Shown here piece by piece: positions 24,101-34,030 of a DNA stretch of 64,000 bases. The notes below the pieces were generated by a model. It did no database searches. It worked only from the letters and a program-made list of their open reading frames with translations, and was not told where the DNA came from. The first letter of the stretch is position 1. Each line of letters opens with the position of its first letter. A program made the translations under genes and the position numbers. The DNA comes from Xenopus tropicalis (lineage: Eukaryota; Chordata; Amphibia; Anura; Pipidae), in the NCBI RefSeq assembly GCF_000004195.4, contig NC_030678.2:134541047-134605046 (forward strand). The letters are read 5' to 3'.

Positions 24101-26093
24101 GTACATGGGAACTACTGGAAAAGCTCTTTTTATCCTAATCACCCAGGGCACAGCTAGGATTGAGATTGTCATCAGCAACGTTTCCAGGCAAATCTGAGAG
24201 CAATCAGAGCGTAAACACAATAAGTGTGGCTGCCTCTGATCATGTAACAAAGGCCTAAAACACGGCAATCGCATAGCCATGCCCAGTAGTTTGTAGTCCA
24301 TTTGCCTAGGCGGCTAGCCTGTTACCCATTAGCCAACCACACCTGCATATCCTCTGTTCCTGCAAAGTCTTAAGCAACACTCATCTGGGCATTCAGATCA
24401 TCTTGAGTAATTTGAGCCTATTCTAGAGGGGGTTTATTATTACTCATTTCTAGAAGCAGATTCTCTTTATCTAGGCCAGGGATTCCCAACCTTTTTTTAC
24501 TTGTGAGCCAGATAGTGTTGGTGAGCCATGCAAGCAGGAAAAATGTTCTTTGGGGATGCAAAATAAGGGCTGCGATTTTGGTAGTCCCATGTGGCCTGCT
24601 GGCCTGCAGGAGGCTCTAGTTGGAGTAAAACTGTGTTTCTGTGCTTCCAGAACTTGCCTCCAAACCAGAAATGTAAAAACAGGCACCTACTTTGAGGCCA
24701 TTGGGAGCAACATCAAAGGGAGGGGGGCTCACAAGCCACTGGTTGGGGATCACTGATCTAAGCCATGAAATCCTTCTGATTTGTAAAGACATATTTCACT
24801 TCAGGCCAGTAAATGTTCTTATCCTAATAACTCCTATTATGTGGCTATTAGCCCTAGAATAAATGCAAAAAAGTTCAATGCATAGGGCTTTGACTTGCTG
24901 GTTATTTCTTGCTCTCAGCTAAAAACAGTTTCACTTTTCCAACCAGTGGTTCTTCCGAGCATCTGAGTAGAAGGTAGGTAATTAAATGGGCTGCCCACTG
25001 AGTAGCCACCTGTATAATGAGCGCCTTTATATCTGAATGCCTGATAGACTACTTCAAACACATTTTCAATATAAGTTTTTCTTATTGTAGTTATGCTAAA
25101 CAAAAGTGTATATAGGCAATCACAGGAACTTCTCAAAAAGAAAAGTGTTTTATTTGCAAATTTTCAAAGTTTCGAGCACCAGCTGTGTTCTTCTCGGGGA
25201 CAAACCTGTTTTGTACCCTGAGGAAGAGCACAGCTGGTGCTCGAAACATTGGAATTTGGCAAATTCTGTTTGAGGAGTTCCTGTGAGCGGTATTTTTTCT
25301 CTTATATATATATATTATATATAAGGTTGCCCCTCATTGGGCACATTCCAACTATTCAGTTCTACAGAGCCTCAGTGTTTGTTTTTTAAAAGGTAAAGAA
25401 AATGTAAAATTACTGGGAGTGCAAAGTTGTTGGACACCACCATAACTTTCTTATTACCCCTGACTGGTGTTCTGCACCAGCCCAGGACACTTTTCCTGTT
25501 AACACTGTCCCAGACTTTCTCAGTGATTCTACCTTTTGTTGTGCTCTAAATCTGCCCAGCTAAGGCATTTGGTTAATAAGGATACCTCAGTGCCTGGAAA
25601 TAGCATATATTTCCCATGAAATGCAGGAAATTGGCCTGTTATGTGCAGATTACTTATCCAGGGGCTTAGAAAGGGTCCCCCAGGCATGATGCTGTGTATG
25701 TACAGTGGGAGTGCCAGTGAGCCCAGTATCTGGTACCAAGTGCTTTTTGTTCCACGCTAAATCTCATTCATACTAAATGCTTCCTGAAAAGGCTGAAAGG
25801 AAAGCACTCATGCATTAGCCCCAATGGCTGCGTGCTGGAGAGCACAGCCTGGGACCTTCACAAACAAAGGGGCAATATTTGTGCAATTAGTGATTACTGG
25901 GAGCCATTTTCAGTGCAAGGTTACCATGATGGGATATCTAAAATACAATATATTTATCTTTGTTTTTCTTCTTTCACAGGAAAAACTGTGTTTGCCACAT
26001 CATATTTTAGAAGAAAAGGGTTTGGTGAAAGTGAGCGTAACAGTGCAAGCACTTATAGACGTAACCACTACCAAACAAGCTTTATTTCTATGA
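3874..26093 (+). CDS. LRCH1: LRCH1, 3' part of gene (CH-domain exons plus two alternative terminal exons)
   Basis: Leucine-rich repeat and calponin-homology domain protein. In mammals LRCH proteins bind DOCK-family exchange factors and restrain Cdc42-driven migration (established for LRCH1 with DOCK8). Only the 3' part is here: three internal exons (3874-3973, 5628-5765, 6412-6489) and two competing terminal exons (15500-15700 or 25980-26093). All junctions have AG acceptors and GT donors and stay in frame. The conserved linker before the CH domain (VDPQFTIRRKMEQMREEK) and CH core (DGVVLCHLVNQIRPRS) identify the LRCH family. The tail-to-tail ESD neighbour picks LRCH1 over LRCH2, LRCH3 and LRCH4. 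The leucine-rich repeats lie upstream of base 1. I found no convincing earlier exon between 1 and 3873. Confidence 0.9.
4995..5421. mobile_element. Palindromic MITE TTAAAGGGACAGTAACACC
   Basis: TTAAAGGGACAGTAACACC at 4995 is mirrored by GGTGTTACTGTTCCTTTAA at 5421. The arms encode mirror-image pseudo-peptides (GGGGGCAGCCATTTACAGG vs AATGGCTGCCCCCGTG), which explains similar frames on both strands. Within the LRCH1 intron before 5628. Confidence 0.8.
5628..5765 (+). CDS. LRCH1: LRCH1 exon: first half of calponin-homology domain
   Basis: A 138 bp exon (46 codons), phase 0 at both ends, with acceptor TTTGTTTCAG and donor GTACGT. The product begins NIEIRLKMGLPNDLGPALMD, continues GVVLCHLVNQIRPRS and ends VGSIHVPSPAV. 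The G-V-x-L-C-x-L-x-N motif and the following basic stretch are the signature of helix C of a CH domain. Because it is a multiple of three it could be skipped without a frameshift, but that would destroy the CH core; I see no sequence sign that this happens. Confidence 0.95.
5859..6019. mobile_element. Small hAT-like MITE (CAGGGGTGGCCAA)
   Basis: Left CAGGGGTGGCCAATACG, right TCTGGGCACCCCTG. Flanking 8-mers ATACAAAG and ATATCAAG resemble a decayed hAT target duplication. Between LRCH1 exons. Confidence 0.6.
6412..6489 (+). CDS. LRCH1: LRCH1 exon: middle of CH domain, branch point for alternative ends
   Basis: A 78 bp exon (26 codons), phase 0 at both ends; acceptor TTTTTTTGCAG, donor GTAATT. 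It encodes PKLSMAKCRRNVENFLDACR followed by RMGVPE. The pattern R-R-N-V-E-N-F-L-x-A-C is the CH-domain helix E motif (compare KMxENIxxFLxxC in other CH domains). It ends exactly where two different terminal exons, A and B, can both continue in frame, so the splicing choice after this exon sets the protein's C-terminus. Confidence 0.95.
7231..7562. mobile_element. MITE family 1, copy 1 (GGTATCGGACCC ends)
   Basis: Left TATAGGTATCGGACCCCTTA, right ATAATGGGTCCTATACCTAT. Interior AT-rich with phrases shared by the other copies (AATTACAGATAACCCATCTC, CCTATTGGGTTTAA). A TATA flank is present on both sides. Confidence 0.75.
7563..7902. mobile_element. Inverted-repeat element CTAGGGGCACATTTAC
   Basis: Left CTAGGGGGCACATTTAC (7563-7579), right GTAAATGTGCCCCTAG (7887-7902). 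The interior is dense in TTTTTCGTACGGCGCACGAC-type CpG repeats. It directly abuts the preceding family 1 MITE with no gap. Confidence 0.7.
9207..9345. repeat. Degenerate ~32 bp tandem repeat
   Basis: About four diverged units of ATATCATCCCCAGTGTAATG plus TATGTGAA. The minus-strand frame through it is not a gene. Confidence 0.75.
13238..13518. mobile_element. Inverted-repeat element CAGTGTCGGACTGGCCCACC
   Basis: Left CAGTGTCGGACTGGCCCACC, right GTCCCAGTCTGACACTG. Both ends carry TGGTGGGCCC blocks, so it folds as a hairpin. A related fragment is at 19293-19380 (GTCTGACTGGGCCAGTGG). Confidence 0.7.
13905..13937. repeat. TA microsatellite
   Basis: An uninterrupted (AT)n run of about 30 bases. 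Confidence 0.9.
14104..14131. repeat. TA microsatellite
   Basis: A (TA)n run next to the CCGGATTTG-type element. Confidence 0.9.
14168..14350. mobile_element. CCGGATTTG-type inverted-repeat element, short copy
   Basis: CCAGGTCTGGATTTGTGGTG at the left, GACAAATCCAGCGCTG at the right, with GGCCACAAAGGCCCGGGCCT inside. Preceded by a TA microsatellite. A relative is at 22643-22909. Confidence 0.6.
14590..14640. repeat. Fragment of the TGGCCATACACG element
   Basis: ACGATATTATCGGTGCGTGT, then ATGGCCAGCTTTA, matching the right end of 60268-60615. Confidence 0.5.
15500..15700 (+). CDS. LRCH1: LRCH1 alternative terminal exon A: CH-domain end plus membrane tail
   Basis: Acceptor AG at 15498-15499, phase 0, 66 codons and a TAA stop at 15698-15700. 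The first ~32 residues (TDLCSPNDIQQLNIRHIQKT, then VDALLAVGEAVP) complete the CH domain. After a short linker comes a hydrophobic helix (LIGVCLLHILLFVFMCLSY) ending YHWNAI, a tail-anchor-like single membrane span with almost nothing after it. The D-L-I-G...H-I-L...Y-H-W-N-A pattern resembles, as I remember it, the usual C-terminus of LRCH3, which argues for real coding sequence. Spliced onto 6412-6489 it skips nothing. Its poly(A) site is not clear; an ATTAAA at 16898 is one weak candidate. Confidence 0.85.
   Translation, partial: TDLCSPNDIQQLNIRHIQKTVDALLAVGEAVPRSTTFLDSWDLIGVCLLHILLFVFMCLSYHWNAI
16971..17251. mobile_element. MITE family 1, copy 2
   Basis: CCAGGTATAGGATCCGTTAT at the left, AAGTCCCATACCTGTA at the right. 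Interior phrases (ACTCCATTATAATTAAATAA, ATGTTGGGTTTATTTAATG) match copy 1. Confidence 0.7.
18051..18129. repeat. Compound CT/TA microsatellite
   Basis: (CT)n with CCCT interruptions changes abruptly to (AT)n. Confidence 0.9.
19293..19380. repeat. Fragment related to the CAGTGTCGGACTGG element
   Basis: GTCTGACTGGGCCAGTGGGA, then CACCCAGTGGGCCCTGGCCC. Confidence 0.5.
20600..21235. repeat. Xenopus interspersed repeat with GGCATGCTCAGTTGTTC
   Basis: Contains AATTTGGCTTGTGGGCATGC, AAGCTCAGATTACTAAACAT and CAGCCAGTGAAGAGATGGC. I recall these phrases as recurrent in Xenopus genomes. No coding frame. Confidence 0.45.
21598..21623. repeat. CA microsatellite
   Basis: An (AC)n run followed by ATATATAT. 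Confidence 0.9.
22643..22909. mobile_element. CCGGATTTG-type inverted-repeat element, longer copy
   Basis: CCAGAGCCGGATTTGTAATC at the left, CCGCAAATCCGGGCCTG at the right. Contains GGCCCGGGCCTTTGTGGCC, the inverse of the block in the 14.2 kb copy, and a CpG-rich centre. Confidence 0.65.
22918..23082. mobile_element. Palindromic element, GACACATGGGGCGATTAGT
   Basis: AGACACATGGGGCGATTAGT is mirrored by ACTAATCGCCCCATGTGTCT (23050-23069), with TTAAGGAC and GCCCTAAAT outer ends. It is a short relative of 60750-61064. Confidence 0.7.
24477..24755. mobile_element. hAT-like MITE (CAGGGATTCCCAACC)
   Basis: Left CAGGGATTCCCAACC, right GGTTGGGGATCACTG. The interior includes TTGTGAGCCAGATAG and GGGGGCTCACAAGCCACTGG. 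No coding capacity. It lies between the two alternative LRCH1 ends. Confidence 0.7.
25136..25300. repeat. Hairpin element with CTCGAAACATTGG module
   Basis: TTTCGAGCACCAGCTGTG is repeated inverted as CACAGCTGGTGCTCGAAAC after CCTGAGGAAGAG. The outer arms TTGCAAATTTTCAAAG and GGAATTTGGCAAATTC are roughly complementary. A TA-rich tract follows. Confidence 0.6.
25980..26093 (+). CDS. LRCH1: LRCH1 alternative terminal exon B: CH-domain end, soluble form
   Basis: Polypyrimidine tract and AG at 25978-25979, phase 0, 37 codons and a TGA stop at 26091-26093. It encodes EKLCLPHHILEEKGLVKVSV, then TVQALIDVTTTKQALFL. The L-C-x-P-x-x-I-x-x-x...V-x-x-T-V-x-A-L-x-x-V frame aligns with that of exon A (LCSPNDI...VDALLAV), so the two exons supply alternative versions of the same last CH helices. 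B has no membrane span. The 208-codon frame covering this place in another register is a shadow. Confidence 0.9.
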   Translation, partial: EKLCLPHHILEEKGLVKVSVTVQALIDVTTTKQALFL

Positions 26094-27758
26094 AACATGT
26101 TCATGCGGGTGAATGTGACTGTAGCACTGTGCTCCGTATGGGGAAGAGCCAGAGAGAAGCTGCGCACAACACACAGGCTGGCCCCCAACACCGCTCCATA
26201 CTGGATTCCCTGGACTGGAGGGCAGCATTCAGCATTCCAGAAGCACAGAGCGGGTTATGCACAAAACATTTGCCTATTCTCATCCACTGGGGTAACAAAG
26301 GTGGCGGAGCAGTTTTTTTTTTCTCTCAGAAAACAGTATTGCAAACAGAACAAGGGGGGCACAGAACTCATCCTGCTGTCACAGTGTGTGATACACATCT
26401 ATACACGCAAGTGCAATGCACTGATAGGATTCTACAAGGACACTTGCTTATGTGCTGAACTGATATATACATATAAAGGGAATACCCCACACTGCCACAA
26501 AGATGATTTGCTTGGGTACAGCTACTGGCCAGCAACATGCTTTATCATTGGCTTGGACCTGACTGATTTGGCTTGGACCTGATTTGTCCACCAGCAATAG
26601 TAAGCAAAGAAGACCCAGGAAAGTGCTATCACTTGGCACATGCATTGATAGTGGGTGGGGGCTCTTCAACCTAAGCACAAGGTATTTCACTCAATCCAAA
26701 TTCTCTCTCCCATGTTGCACTGATTTTTCAGAGGATTTCACCATGGTCCATAACCTGTCTGGGGGTTGTAACACTGGTAACATATTGGTTCTGACCAGTA
26801 TATGAACAGACTCTTGGGGTTTTTGTGTGGGCCAATGAGCTGGCTTCAAACACTTGTGGAGTAAACATAAGTGACAGGAACTAGACAGCCATATGCAATG
26901 TGGTTAAGGCACTTATAGTGTAATTTTTAGAAGGTGTGAGCAAGCAAGTGGCTAATATGGTTACATGGGAGCTATGTGTTTGGCTCTGTGTAACAGAAGA
27001 TCAGGGTCAGTTTGAAGCCACCAAGCCATATATGTATATGCTTTTTGTTTAACAAATTCTGTTGTTTCATGTGGGCACAACAATTACATCTAGGGCTTTC
27101 TTATAATAGTTTGGGAGGTAATGAGCTCTGTCCAACCCATGTTGCATTTGTTGCTGAATACACAATTCCCAGCATCATAGCCAGCTGATGGGATGCAAGT
27201 TTACTCCAGCTGCCTTAATGTATTGCATGTAGCCAAAAAGGTAGGAAGCTCTGGTGCTTTGGGCAACGGACATGCCATGTGTGTAGGGTTTAGGGTTTAT
27301 CAGCGCGGGTGCTCATTGCTGGTGTTGGCGCAATACAAAGTGTTCCAGTGTAATCACTCCACTTTATCCATGTGTTTCTGTTGAATGGGGATGACGGACA
27401 CCAAAGCTGAATACATTCAAAGCAGATCAAGATCTATGTTTTTCTGCATTCGTTGTCAGTTCCTAGCGCTCCAGGGATGAGTTGGCCCATTTACTACTTC
27501 TGAATATCAGGTTCTATGTGCAAATGGCACAGGGGTCCCACAAGTATCAGTTCATTCTGCTAAACTCTCTATTTATGTGAATATTATTTATTAGGGAACA
27601 TATTCATCCTTTTTGGGTGCAAACTGTACATTATGAACATATCCTTTATTACTGCTTTTTTGTGGTCCTTTTATATTATCTTATATGGGGTTGCTTTATT
27701 CTGCTTGTAAGCCCTTCTGCCTCATAGTTCTCTGTTTGATTCACTTTAAGGAGGTTAT

Positions 27759-27764
27759 AATAAA
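27759..27764 (+). terminator. LRCH1: Possible LRCH1 poly(A) signal (AATAAA)
   Basis: First clear AATAAA I noticed after the exon B stop codon, about 1.7 kb downstream, on the plus strand. Further copies lie at 31941 and 31973. With no transcript data the true cleavage site cannot be chosen; a 1.7 kb 3'UTR would be ordinary. Confidence 0.3.
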
Positions 27765-29049
27765 TAGAAGGGAAGCACTAATAGCTGATATAGGATCAAA
27801 AGCCGGAGCTGTCTTTATGGGTCCCTGGCTCTTCAAATTCTGGGGCCCCCACAGAGGCTTAGCTGTACGTAGGAAAAATAAGGGACAGTGGGTATATGGA
27901 AAAAAGATGGCAGTGTTAGAGTAAAATGATGACAATAACATCTAAATCAGTGTTGTCCAAGCTGTGGTGGTTCAGATATTGTTGCATACAACTCAGGGGT
28001 TGATAAAATGTATTAGCAAATCATTAGGAGAGACAGGCACAAGTATAGGTGGTCACGATGTTGAATATCCCATGACAAGAATTGCCAAAGCACACAGGGA
28101 GTGGGAGGGACGGATATTCCGATATTGCTGCTAGAAGGTCTGTTCAACAACTTGTAGATGGTCTCTAATTTCTTGGTATAGGGCATCTATAATTGCATAT
28201 TCCATAGGTAAAACATACTAATTACCCAAGAAGTGATGCTGTTGGTTGCTACATGGATAGATATACTATGTACAGAACATACTCCTCAGAGCACTGTGCA
28301 AGAGTTACTCTGTACTGCGCAGCATTTCTAGCTGACATGGGGGCTGTTGGTTGAGGCTACAAAAACAAACATTGCCATTTTGTGGTGAGTGTGGAGATAA
28401 TACTAATGTCATTTGTTTTATTTAAGTATGTTAAAGCATGACAACGTTATAGGCAAATGAATGATCTGCCTCCCAGCACTTTAGGTTGAAGTGAAAGGAG
28501 CCAGCTGTGACAGTGTTGGCCCAAGCAGGATTCTCATGTGAGAGTTAATCTCCCCTCCGGCTCATAGAACTAAACATTGCTAGAAAGGAGTGGTGTCGGC
28601 ATCAGAATGGATGCTCAGTCCTGTTGGCACTGCCTCTCAATGCAATCTTACATAAGATGGTGATTAATATTCTTTTTCTAGTTACTCGTGAATATTATTA
28701 TAACAGGAAATTCATGATTCCGCTCCAGCAATAACAGCCATTGTGTAGAACCTACTGCACTCTGGGCCTTTCCAAAATCAATCCCAATCTATACAATTAA
28801 GATGATTATGTGGCTTCATTTCCTTTCAGCTTGTGTTTTTATTCATTGTGGGAGACCTAACTTTATATATCCTTCCTACACAAGTATTGATCCTTGTGCT
28901 GTGTGGCCCATTCATTAGGCTTATGTAAGCCAATTTTCTTCTCATTAACACTACAAGCCCTAAGAATAGCGAAGGGTTTCTCTGTCTAACAGAGATAATA
29001 ACAGATTCCAAGCTCTTGGGTGCCTGAATTGCTTGAGCCTTGAAGGGGC

Positions 29050-29597
29050 TGTCTAACAGGGGAACTAATGCTTAACCTTATGTTTTTGTGCCTCTGTACC
29101 AGCCCAAGGCAACCACAACCCTTTAGCAGGGAAGATCTGTGCCTCCAAAGATGCCCCAGTAGCTCCCCAACTTCTATTCTGCTGATTCCCTGCACATGCT
29201 CTGTGCTGCTGTCACTTACTGAGCTTAGGGTCCAGCTTACAATGTACTGTATATATAGAATATAAATGTCACAATGTAAGGCTGATTTATTCACATTTAT
29301 TTTACATGGCAGCTCCAAAACCAGTGCAATCAGAATTGTTTTTTGGATATTTTAGCATCAGTTTCTATGATAGGTATAACCTTACTTTCTGCTTATCTAT
29401 GATAACTTCCTGCCACCCCTAAGCTTAGCAATGCCACTGGCACTTAAACGATGGCCTAACAAACTCCAAGAGGTTAAGCTCCTGTGGACAACTTAGATTA
29501 TTAATGTTTTAGGACTGCTGGGCCTCTGTGTAGGTTCAGTATATAAAATTTAGCCATAATCTTTTTTTTTTAGGCTTTAGTTCTTCTTAAAATGTGT
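29050..29597. mobile_element. Same MITE family, copy 2 (inverted)
   Basis: AAGGCAACCACAACCCTTTA and GATTCCCTGCACATGCTCTG match copy 1 in reverse. The right end is TAGGCTTTAGTTCTTCTT. Confidence 0.6.
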
Positions 29598-29854
29598 TCG
29601 GAGAATAGACCACACACAGAGTGGAACAGGCTGTAGTCATGGTTGGATGCCAGTGGAAAAAAGCTGATTGGTGCCAAAATCTGCTGTGTGTGCGCTGATG
29701 GGCTGATGCCATGCCTACCAGGGTGCACACATTCAGGTACGGGAAGGCAGGGGATCAGCCTGCTGGTGTATATCTGCCAGCGGACAATTCAACCCATGCG
29801 TCACTAACCAAAACAATCTCTATTCCCCTATTGTTTGCAAGTTGTAATAAAAAC

Positions 29855-30320
29855 TTTAAAGGAGAAGGAAAGGCTAATAAAGAGTTAATCTCAAGCTGCA
29901 GGCATACCTTCAGTTCTCTCAATAGTGCCCTTATGTCTCCCTGTATTTCTCCTGTTCGGATGATCAGAAGCCAAACAGGAAAAAAAAACCGCTGAGCTCT
30001 GTAAAGAAAGTTCCCATAATGCCTCGCTCCTGCACCAAGACCAAGACCCGTGCACATGCTCAGTTAGTAAGGCTATGAGGAAGCTTCCTGCTGATTGGCT
30101 CAGATCCACATTCCTAAGGGGGGGGAGTGAGTTCTTAGCATTTTTGAGGGAGGGGGGAGCAGGAGAGAGGAAAGAACTGTGTGTCTCTGGCAGAGGAAAA
30201 CAAATAGACAACAAATCCTGTTTCTTTTGACAGAGAACAGAGCAGTGCAGCTTATGGCTGTATTTACATAGACCTTTCTACTAAAGCTTACTTAGTTTTT
30301 ACCTTTCCTTCTCCTTTAAA
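29855..30320. mobile_element. TTTAAAGGAGAAGGAAAGG-type MITE, copy 1
   Basis: TTTAAAGGAGAAGGAAAGGC at the left, CCTTTCCTTCTCCTTTAAAG at the right. Interior GCTTACTTAGTTTTTACC and TTTACATAGACCTTTC. Confidence 0.75.
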
Positions 30321-32240
30321 GTAACCTCATTTTGATCCTGTAAGATTCCACTCGTCATTCACAGCCCGGCCGGCCACAGAGACCTGGCTCTTACTGCTTC
30401 CTTTTAATGTTCTTTGCATTGGGTTCTTAGTAACCCTGAATGTATCTCTGCAGCGATGAGAATGTTTATGATATACCTCTGCCTCTATGAAATGAATATT
30501 GTTTGCTTTGTCTGTATGAGAAGCACCGCAACCCAATTGCCATTTGCACAAGAGAGAAGCACAAGGCCATAATGGATTATTCTGCACATATAATTATAGG
30601 TGCAAAGCCAATACGTCATCCATTGCTTTACCACCAGCAACAGTGTGAGTGGGGCTGCCGCACACTACTATAAAGCACAAGTGATACTTACCCATATCCA
30701 TATGCTCTTCTGATATTCATACACTCTCACTCTCCTTACCAGGCCCCCCAAGTCCCCTTTGCCACCTCTGGATATCTATATGCCATAAGAGCTAAATGGG
30801 AATAGCCTAGCTAGTAAAGCACAAAGGCCAATATCTCCAGTTTAGGAGAAAGCTATAAAATCCGTGATCCAGTGATGAGTGAATGTAGAACATTGAATGA
30901 GGCGATGAATAAGGAAATGCAAGGGAAAAAACTGAAGTTGGTGGATATAGGGGGCGAAGTTGGTGCAAAGGGTTGCTACAGGGTAACCAGGTAACCCAGG
31001 GATACCACCAACCAGTAGAACAATATTTGCTGCCTGCTGGTTATTAGGGCTGCATCACTTGTAACATTCCGCCGTGGACTCAATAATACCAAATGTGCTT
31101 CTGCAATCAATTCCGGCGGTGCTAGATATCCATGGACGAGTACAAATAGAGCCTATGGGGTGTATTAAAGGCAGATGGTTTGGAAAAGGAAATGTAGCAC
31201 TTATCAGTGCAGATGCAGCAGCAGTAGCGCAGAATAGAGCTCAGTAAGTTACACTAACTTGCTATACAACATACCTGCACCACTGCTCCTTATTTTATAT
31301 CAGATGGGAGCTTTACTGTATCAGCAGCACAAAAATCATTACAGAATGTATTGGAAGTATATATGTTACCTCGTCACGCATCTGCAGATCACATATATAG
31401 GGAATAATGTACCCCCAGTTGTTTAAGATAAGGATATTATAGGTCACAAGGTGTTTTGTGACCAGAAGCAAGCACAAGGCCATGGAACTGCAAGGTGACT
31501 TCTAATATCCACATATTGTACAGGGGGTACATTATTTATTATAATACACAAGTTTCAGTGAGTCATGTGACAGACATTACATCACTTAGCACCAACTATA
31601 ACTGATAACATCACTAAGCACCATTGATAAGGATATTACAGGATATTCATGGCTTTTATGTATTATATACATAATGTATAAAGGAAGAGAGTAGAATTGG
31701 CAGCTACGGTGTGTGTTAGTGCGGATGACACTGAGTGCATTCTAATTGTCCTGTGCGACGCTCTCTATCAGTATCCTGCTCACAAACAGGCCACGGAGAG
31801 GAATGGGGGGAAGCTGAAGTACCGAATGTAGGTAACACTGATGATGACTGTAAAGTAAAGGAAACATGTTTGTCAGCCATATTTTTTTACCTGTATATAT
31901 TATGATTGTGATGATTTTGTTGGATATTTCCTTGAATCGAAATAAAAGGATTGTATGATATTATGCTGTAAAATAAAGAGAGCTTTAAATCCTGTCTCTT
32001 CCCTTTCAGAATCTGCTCACGTGGCCGTTATGGCTCATGTATGAAGCTTGCACAAGACTGAAAGAGATGGAGGTGCCTATCGGCATGGCTGTGTTTTTAG
32101 CGCTATGTTGGGTGCCTGTTTTAGCAGAAATATCATTAAATTGAGCAGCACGTGCTTAGTAAATCCTATTCCTGCTGCCCATTGACTTCTGTTTCCTGCA
32201 TATCCTGAGAGGCAGACTGGGCTTCCCTGCTCATGTTGGC

Positions 32241-32697
32241 TTAAACGAGAAGGAAAGTCATTTTGGCATTTTACTGCCAATAGATTAGTCACATTAGTGC
32301 CACCTAGAACACTATTCTGCAGAAACTATTACCATACCTGAGTAAACAGCCCTAGTAGCTTTCTCTGTTTGTTTGATTCCAGCTGCCATTTTAAGTAGCT
32401 TCCTGCCTGCAGCTCTAGCCTTCGGTAGCTCCGATTACATATTCCTAAGGGAGGGGGGAGTGAGTTCTATGAATTCTTATGGGAGGGGGAGCAGGAGGAG
32501 AGAGCTGCGCAGCCTTTGGCCCTGGGAATGAAGAAGTCAGATACGGAAGACGATATTTACAAAAAAGGAAACAAAAAAGCCTGTGTTTCTTTTGACAGAG
32601 GACTCAGTGCAGCATTTCTGTGAGTGCTTATGGCTGTATTTACATAGATCTTTCTGATAAAGCTTACTTAGTTTTTTACCTTTCCTTCTCCTTTAAA
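32241..32697. mobile_element. TTTAAAGGAGAAGGAAAGG-type MITE, copy 2
   Basis: Left TTAAACGAGAAGGAAAGTC, right CCTTTCCTTCTCCTTTAAAG. Shares the interior GTGCTTATGGCTGTATTTAC and TTCCTAAGGGAGGGGGGAG with copy 1. Confidence 0.75.
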
Positions 32698-33919
32698 GTA
32701 ATTTCACTGATGCACCAAGTTCAATGTTGATGGCTGTCTCACTCTAAACGCCGGCATTTTCTGTGGTTTCCATGGTAATAATGATAGGGTACATCAGAGA
32801 GCAGGAGATTAGTCACCCACAATAGAAAAGATTAAACAGAGGAACAGGAAAAAGAGGCAACAAACTGACTGAAAGCACATATAGCACCTAATCAGGTAAT
32901 ACAGACGTCCCATCAGAGGGAGGAGTTATACATGATATGATCATATAGTGAGACCACCCGTCTGATTACTGAAATTCAGCAGCACTGTGGCACAATGGTT
33001 AGCACTGCTGCAGCTGTACATAGGCCTAGCATCACCAGGTGCAATGCCAGCTCTTGGCTGAAGTGGCATAAAGGTTCCAACATTCTACACCATCTGGCAG
33101 TCTAATGATTTGGTTTGGTGAGTGCAACAAAGTGCCAATGCCGATGGGGGAGCAGTCTGGAGCCATGGTTTGCGTAGTGGTTTCAGTAACAGTAAAGGTT
33201 AATGCTGAAGCGCACAGCACAATTCCCACTAATTAAATGCCTCTTACTTTATGGCAGCAGTTTAGGGAAGGCCCTTTCCTGTTTCTGCATCATAATTCTG
33301 TTCTCTGTATTTTTCTCTTCAACTCCCCTATTCTTCTCCCTTTTACTCTATTTCTTGTCCCATTCCCTTGTTCCTTCCCATGTGCTATTATTTTTAACAA
33401 AATCATTCTCTTTATTTAGCCCAAAGCTGAAATAGGTTTAAATCACACAGGTTAAAGGGGAACTTTGGCTTCAGAACCAAAATTTGTTAAAGAGCCCCAC
33501 AACACAGAAACCCCTAATATACCTATCACTGTAATCTGTTCCTTTAAAATGTATGAATAAATACCATTTTATATGCTGAAATCCAGCTGCAAAACAGTTC
33601 TTCTCTTTCTGCATCATTTGAAATCCCGGCAGGGGAGGAAGGGCTAAAACATTGATGTTACAAATTGTAACAACTTCGCCACACCAAACAGTGTGCAGGA
33701 ACTACATAACCCACAATGCATTGCACTGCCATGTTCCTTTCCTTATTGATATCATGTGTGCAGGGGATTGTGGGATTTGGGGATGCAGGCTTAAAGTAGC
33801 CAGCCAGATCAGCAAGGGAACAGGGGGCCAGGCTTAGGTTACTGTTCCAAACCATATTATTCCATTAAATAGCACATAACAGGTAAGCTCTGTAGAATAC
33901 AATGGGTTCAGTTCTTAAA

Positions 33920-34022
33920 CAGGACTCTAAACCCACAGAGCTTATCCGTTATCTGCTATGTAACCTGTGCCTTTTCTCTTTTTTCCAGCTTGAATGGCTG
34001 CCCCCGTGGCTACACAGCAGGT
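33920..34022. repeat. Fragment of the TTAAAGGGACAGTAACACC palindrome
   Basis: GAGCTTATCCGTTATCTGCT through GAATGGCTGCCCCCGTGGC matches the right arm of 4995-5421. Confidence 0.65.
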
Positions 34023-34030
34023 TTGTTTAA

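Larger units (their letters stand above)
15701..25979 (+). other. LRCH1: Region between alternative LRCH1 ends
   Basis: Exon A 3'UTR of unknown length, then intron for the B form. Holds MITEs at 16971, 22643, 22918, 24477 and 25136, repeats at 19293 and 20600-21235, and microsatellites at 18051 and 21598. No other exon is supported. Confidence 0.55.

Noticed and set aside
25832..26458. 208-codon plus-strand frame
   Set aside because: It overlaps LRCH1 exon B in another register and runs into the 3'UTR. The splice acceptor and CH-domain match support the exon B frame instead.
32980..33050. tRNA-like or SINE-like stretch (GTGGCACAATGGTTAGCACTG)
   Set aside because: It has a box A-like piece, but I could not find a convincing box B or cloverleaf; too degraded to call a tRNA gene or name a SINE.
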